From Pseudomonadota bacterium (lineage in GTDB: Bacteria; Desulfobacterota; Desulfuromonadia; Geobacterales; Pseudopelobacteraceae): DNA of 45,223 bases. The DNA lies in contig JABBNX010000010.1 of NCBI GenBank assembly GCA_019352135.1, positions 1 to 45,223 of the forward strand, read 5' to 3'. The translations under genes and the position numbers were made by a program. The notes beneath the pieces were generated by a model that was not told the DNA's origin, did no database searches, and was given only the letters and a program-made list of their open reading frames with translations. Positions 42,919 to 45,223 of this stretch are shown here, one piece after another (position 1 is the first letter of the stretch; each line of letters begins with the position of its first letter).

Positions 42919-44148
42919 CTACTTCTTCCGGCTGGCCTGCATCAGCGACCTGATGCGCAACCGCAGGCTATTGATCTTGATGAATCCCTCGGCATCAGCC
43001 TGGTTGAAAACCTGATCCTTCTCGAAGGTGGCGAAGTCAAGATTGAAGAGTGAATCGGTCTCCGACTTGCGCCCGACGGTGCGGCAGAGCCCCTTGTAGA
43101 GCTTGACACGGGCTACGCCGTTGACGCACTTTTGGGAATCATCGATCAGAGTCTGCAGCATCTGGCGCTCGGGAGAGAACCAGTAGCCGGCATAGATCTG
43201 CTTGGCATATTCGGGGATCAGGCTGTCGCGGATGCGCATGACTTCTCGGTCCATTGTAATCTGCTCAACGGCCGAATGTGCTTCGCGCAGGATCGTACCG
43301 CCGGGGGTCTCGTAGACGCCGCGTGACTTCATGCCGACCGAGCGGTTCTCCAGCAGGTCGACACGGCCGACGCCGTGCTGGCCGCCGAGGTAGTTGAGGT
43401 GCGCCAGGAGCTGTGCCGGGGTCAACTTTTCGCCGTCAACGGCTACGGCATTGCCGTTCTTGAACTCAATCTCCACGTACTGCGGCCTGTCGGGAGCCTC
43501 TTCCGGCGATTTGGTCAGTACATACATCTCTTCCGGGGCCTCAGCCCAGGTATCTTCCAGAATGCCCCCCTCGAAGGAGATATGAAGCAGATTACGGTCA
43601 GATGACCAGGGACGCTTCTTGATTGTCGGAATCGGGATATCATTCTTCGTGGCATACTCGATCAACGCCTGGCGGCTGTTCAGATCCCACATCCTCCAGG
43701 GGGCGATGACCTTGATAGCCGGATCAAAGTGGTAGTACGCCAGCTCGAAACGAACCTGGTCGTTTCCTTTGCCGGTGGCACCGTGGGAAACAGCGTCACA
43801 CCCTTCCAGGGCGGCAATCTCCATCTGACGCTTGGCTATCAGCGGACGAGCAATGGAGGTGCCGAGCAGGTAGTGCCCTTCGTAGATGGCATTGGCGCGG
43901 AACATCGGAAAAACGAAGTCACGCACAAACTCCTCTTTCAGGTCATCGATATAAACTTTGTCGGCGCCAGTTGCCAGTGCTTTTTCACGGACAGGATCAA
44001 GTTCTTCCCCTTGCCCAAGGTCAGCTGAAAAGGCCACGACCTGGCAGCCGTACTCGTTTTTCAGCCATTTGAGAATAATTGAGGTATCCAGTCCACCGGA
44101 ATAAGCCAGAACGATTTTTTTGATTTCCTGCTTCTTTGCGATTGCCAT
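42919..44148 (-). CDS. argG: Argininosuccinate synthase
   Basis: A 409-residue enzyme that condenses citrulline and aspartate using ATP. The pyrophosphatase-type ATP loop is [17 protein letters not shown] (about residues 13-29). [19 protein letters not shown] and [24 protein letters not shown] (in part) are family signatures. It lies 30 nt after argF, with a G-poor but acceptable ribosome site, and is followed almost at once by the Nudix gene. Confidence 0.97.
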   Translation of the reverse strand: MAIAKKQEIKKIVLAYSGGLDTSIILKWLKNEYGCQVVAFSADLGQGEELDPVREKALATGADKVYIDDLKEEFVRDFVFPMFRANAIYEGHYLLGTSIARPLIAKRQMEIAALEGCDAVSHGATGKGNDQVRFELAYYHFDPAIKVIAPWRMWDLNSRQALIEYATKNDIPIPTIKKRPWSSDRNLLHISFEGGILEDTWAEAPEEMYVLTKSPEEAPDRPQYVEIEFKNGNAVAVDGEKLTPAQLLAHLNYLGGQHGVGRVDLLENRSVGMKSRGVYETPGGTILREAHSAVEQITMDREVMRIRDSLIPEYAKQIYAGYWFSPERQMLQTLIDDSQKCVNGVARVKLYKGLCRTVGRKSETDSLFNLDFATFEKDQVFNQADAEGFIKINSLRLRIRSLMQASRKK

Positions 44149-44178
44149 GTGCTTGGTCTCCTTTTGATTGAAGATGGG

Positions 44179-45090
44179 TTATTTTATCAATGTTACCATT
44201 ATAGCCTTCTGTATATGCAACCGGTTCTCGGCCTCATCCCAGACAACCGAATTCTTACCTTCGATGACCGAGTCCGAAATTTCCTCTCCGCGATGAGCGG
44301 GGAGACAGTGCAACACGATGCAGTCCGGTTTTGCCAGGGTGAGCAGCGCATCATCCAGGCAGTAGCCGGCAAAAGCCTGTTCGCGTTCTTTCTGCTCCTC
44401 CTCCTGCCCCATGCTGGCCCAGACATCGGTGTTTATAACATCCGCACCAGCCACCGCCGTCTTCGGGTCTGCAGTCAGTGAAATCAATCCGGGAGCTTTA
44501 GCCTGAGCCCACGCCATAACGTTCTGGTCAGGTTCATACCCGGCAGGACAGGCCAGGCGCAGTTCAAAACCGCAGATCGCCGCCGCCTCAATCCAGGTGT
44601 TGGCCATGTTGTTACCGTCCCCTACCCAGGCGAACTTCAACCCGGCATAACGCCCCTTCTGCTCAACCACCGTCTGAAGATCAGCCATGATCTGGCAGGG
44701 GTGAAAGAGGTCGGTCAGGCCGTTGATGATCGGAATATCAGAGTATTTCGCAAACTCGTCGACGATCTCCTGCCCGAAGGTGCGGATCATTATCCCGTCG
44801 CAGTAGCGTGACATGACTCGGGCGCTATCCTTGATCGGCTCGCCGCGACCCATCTGGGAATTGGCCGACGGCATGAACAGACCGTGACCACCCAACTGAA
44901 AGACGCCCACTTCGAACGAAACTCTTGTACGGGTCGAAGACTTTTCAAAAATCAGCGCGACGGTCTTGCCATCCAGCAAACGGTGCGGAATGCCACCCTT
45001 TTGCTTTGCCTTCAGGTCAGCGGCAAGGACCAGCAGAGCGTCCAGCTCATCTTTCGTATAATCGTGCAGCGCCAGAAAATGTCGCGTCAT
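44179..45090 (-). CDS. argF: Ornithine carbamoyltransferase
   Basis: A 303-residue enzyme that forms citrulline from ornithine and carbamoyl phosphate. The carbamoyl-phosphate site is SSTRTRVSFEVG. The ornithine-binding DVWASMGQEEE and the HCLPAHRGEE motif with its Cys are present. TAGGAGATAGTA precedes ATG 45090. It follows argD by 9 nt. Confidence 0.97.
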   Translation of the reverse strand: MTRHFLALHDYTKDELDALLVLAADLKAKQKGGIPHRLLDGKTVALIFEKSSTRTRVSFEVGVFQLGGHGLFMPSANSQMGRGEPIKDSARVMSRYCDGIMIRTFGQEIVDEFAKYSDIPIINGLTDLFHPCQIMADLQTVVEQKGRYAGLKFAWVGDGNNMANTWIEAAAICGFELRLACPAGYEPDQNVMAWAQAKAPGLISLTADPKTAVAGADVINTDVWASMGQEEEQKEREQAFAGYCLDDALLTLAKPDCIVLHCLPAHRGEEISDSVIEGKNSVVWDEAENRLHIQKAIMVTLIK

Positions 45091-45099
45091 TACTATCTC

Positions 45100-45223
45100 C
45101 TATGCTTTTACTTCTGCAAAAATGCCGTCAAGGATTGCAATCATTGCATCGATCTCCTGCCTGGTCACGATCAGTGCCGGCACAAAACGGAGTACCGTAT
45201 CGTGGGTAACGTTGAGCAACATC
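45100..45223 (-). CDS. argD: Acetylornithine aminotransferase, C-terminal end (partial)
   Basis: The last 40 residues of a frame that runs off the window, beginning LLNVTHDTVLRFVPALIV and ending FAEVKA. The NVTHDTVLRFVPxLIV stretch is characteristic of the C-terminus of ArgD, a PLP enzyme converting N-acetylglutamate semialdehyde to N-acetylornithine. Its stop lies 9 nt before argF, giving argD-argF-argG in pathway order. Identification rests on this short end and on context. Confidence 0.85.
   Translation of the reverse strand, partial: MLLNVTHDTVLRFVPALIVTRQEIDAMIAILDGIFAEVKA

Noticed and set aside
1-45223. CRISPR arrays, tRNA or rRNA genes, insertion sequences, prophage or defence islands
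   Set aside because: I found no repeat-spacer pattern, cloverleaf, transposase, integrase or recognised defence gene.

Overview
The window reads as a chromosomal core segment of a Geobacterales (Desulfuromonadia) bacterium. The evidence is a complete 14-gene complex I operon with a Geobacter-style NuoF, an octaheme c-type cytochrome of the tetrathionate-reductase family, a mutL-miaA-hfq cluster, an F0 gene set standing apart from F1, and c-di-GMP signalling under a GEMM riboswitch. The genus call is inference from gene content. I see no phage, insertion sequence, CRISPR array, tRNA or rRNA.

Layout. 1-3.3 kb (+): a LysM lytic transglycosylase, a membrane TPR protein and CheW, ending in a strong terminator. 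3.3-7.8 kb (-): mutL, miaA, hfq and a DUF512 radical-SAM gene whose Shine-Dalgarno lies inside a perfect hairpin. 7.9-10.2 kb (-): prmA, rsmE and a zinc-ribbon protein. 10.3-13.7 kb (-): the octaheme cytochrome, two small envelope proteins and a Sel1-repeat protein. 13.8-16.5 kb (-): a promoter, a GEMM-type aptamer and a terminator ahead of an HD-GYP response regulator, followed by a degenerate-EAL/HDOD protein. 16.6-18.9 kb (-): prmC, hpt and a zinc-ribbon rhomboid. 18.9-34.1 kb (-): nuoABCDEFGHIJKLMN from one strong promoter with a palindrome just downstream. 34.3-37.4 kb (+): hemL, then atpZ-atpI-atpB-atpE. 37.4-41.2 kb (-): argH with an ExeA-type ATPase, a GspB-like protein and a lipoprotein. 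41.3-45.2 kb (-): argD (partial), argF and argG, followed by a Nudix hydrolase overlapping a nitrilase-fold protein.

How the parts fit. Complex I feeds quinone-linked respiration and the F0 genes supply the membrane rotor of ATP synthase. The arg genes run from acetylornithine to arginine, but a Nudix/nitrilase pair and a terminator separate argG from argH. The most notable regulatory element is the riboswitch leader at about 16.29-16.46 kb. It probably lets c-di-GMP, or a related cyclic dinucleotide, control a c-di-GMP phosphodiesterase-type response regulator. A 9-bp complementarity between aptamer and terminator suggests the switching mechanism.
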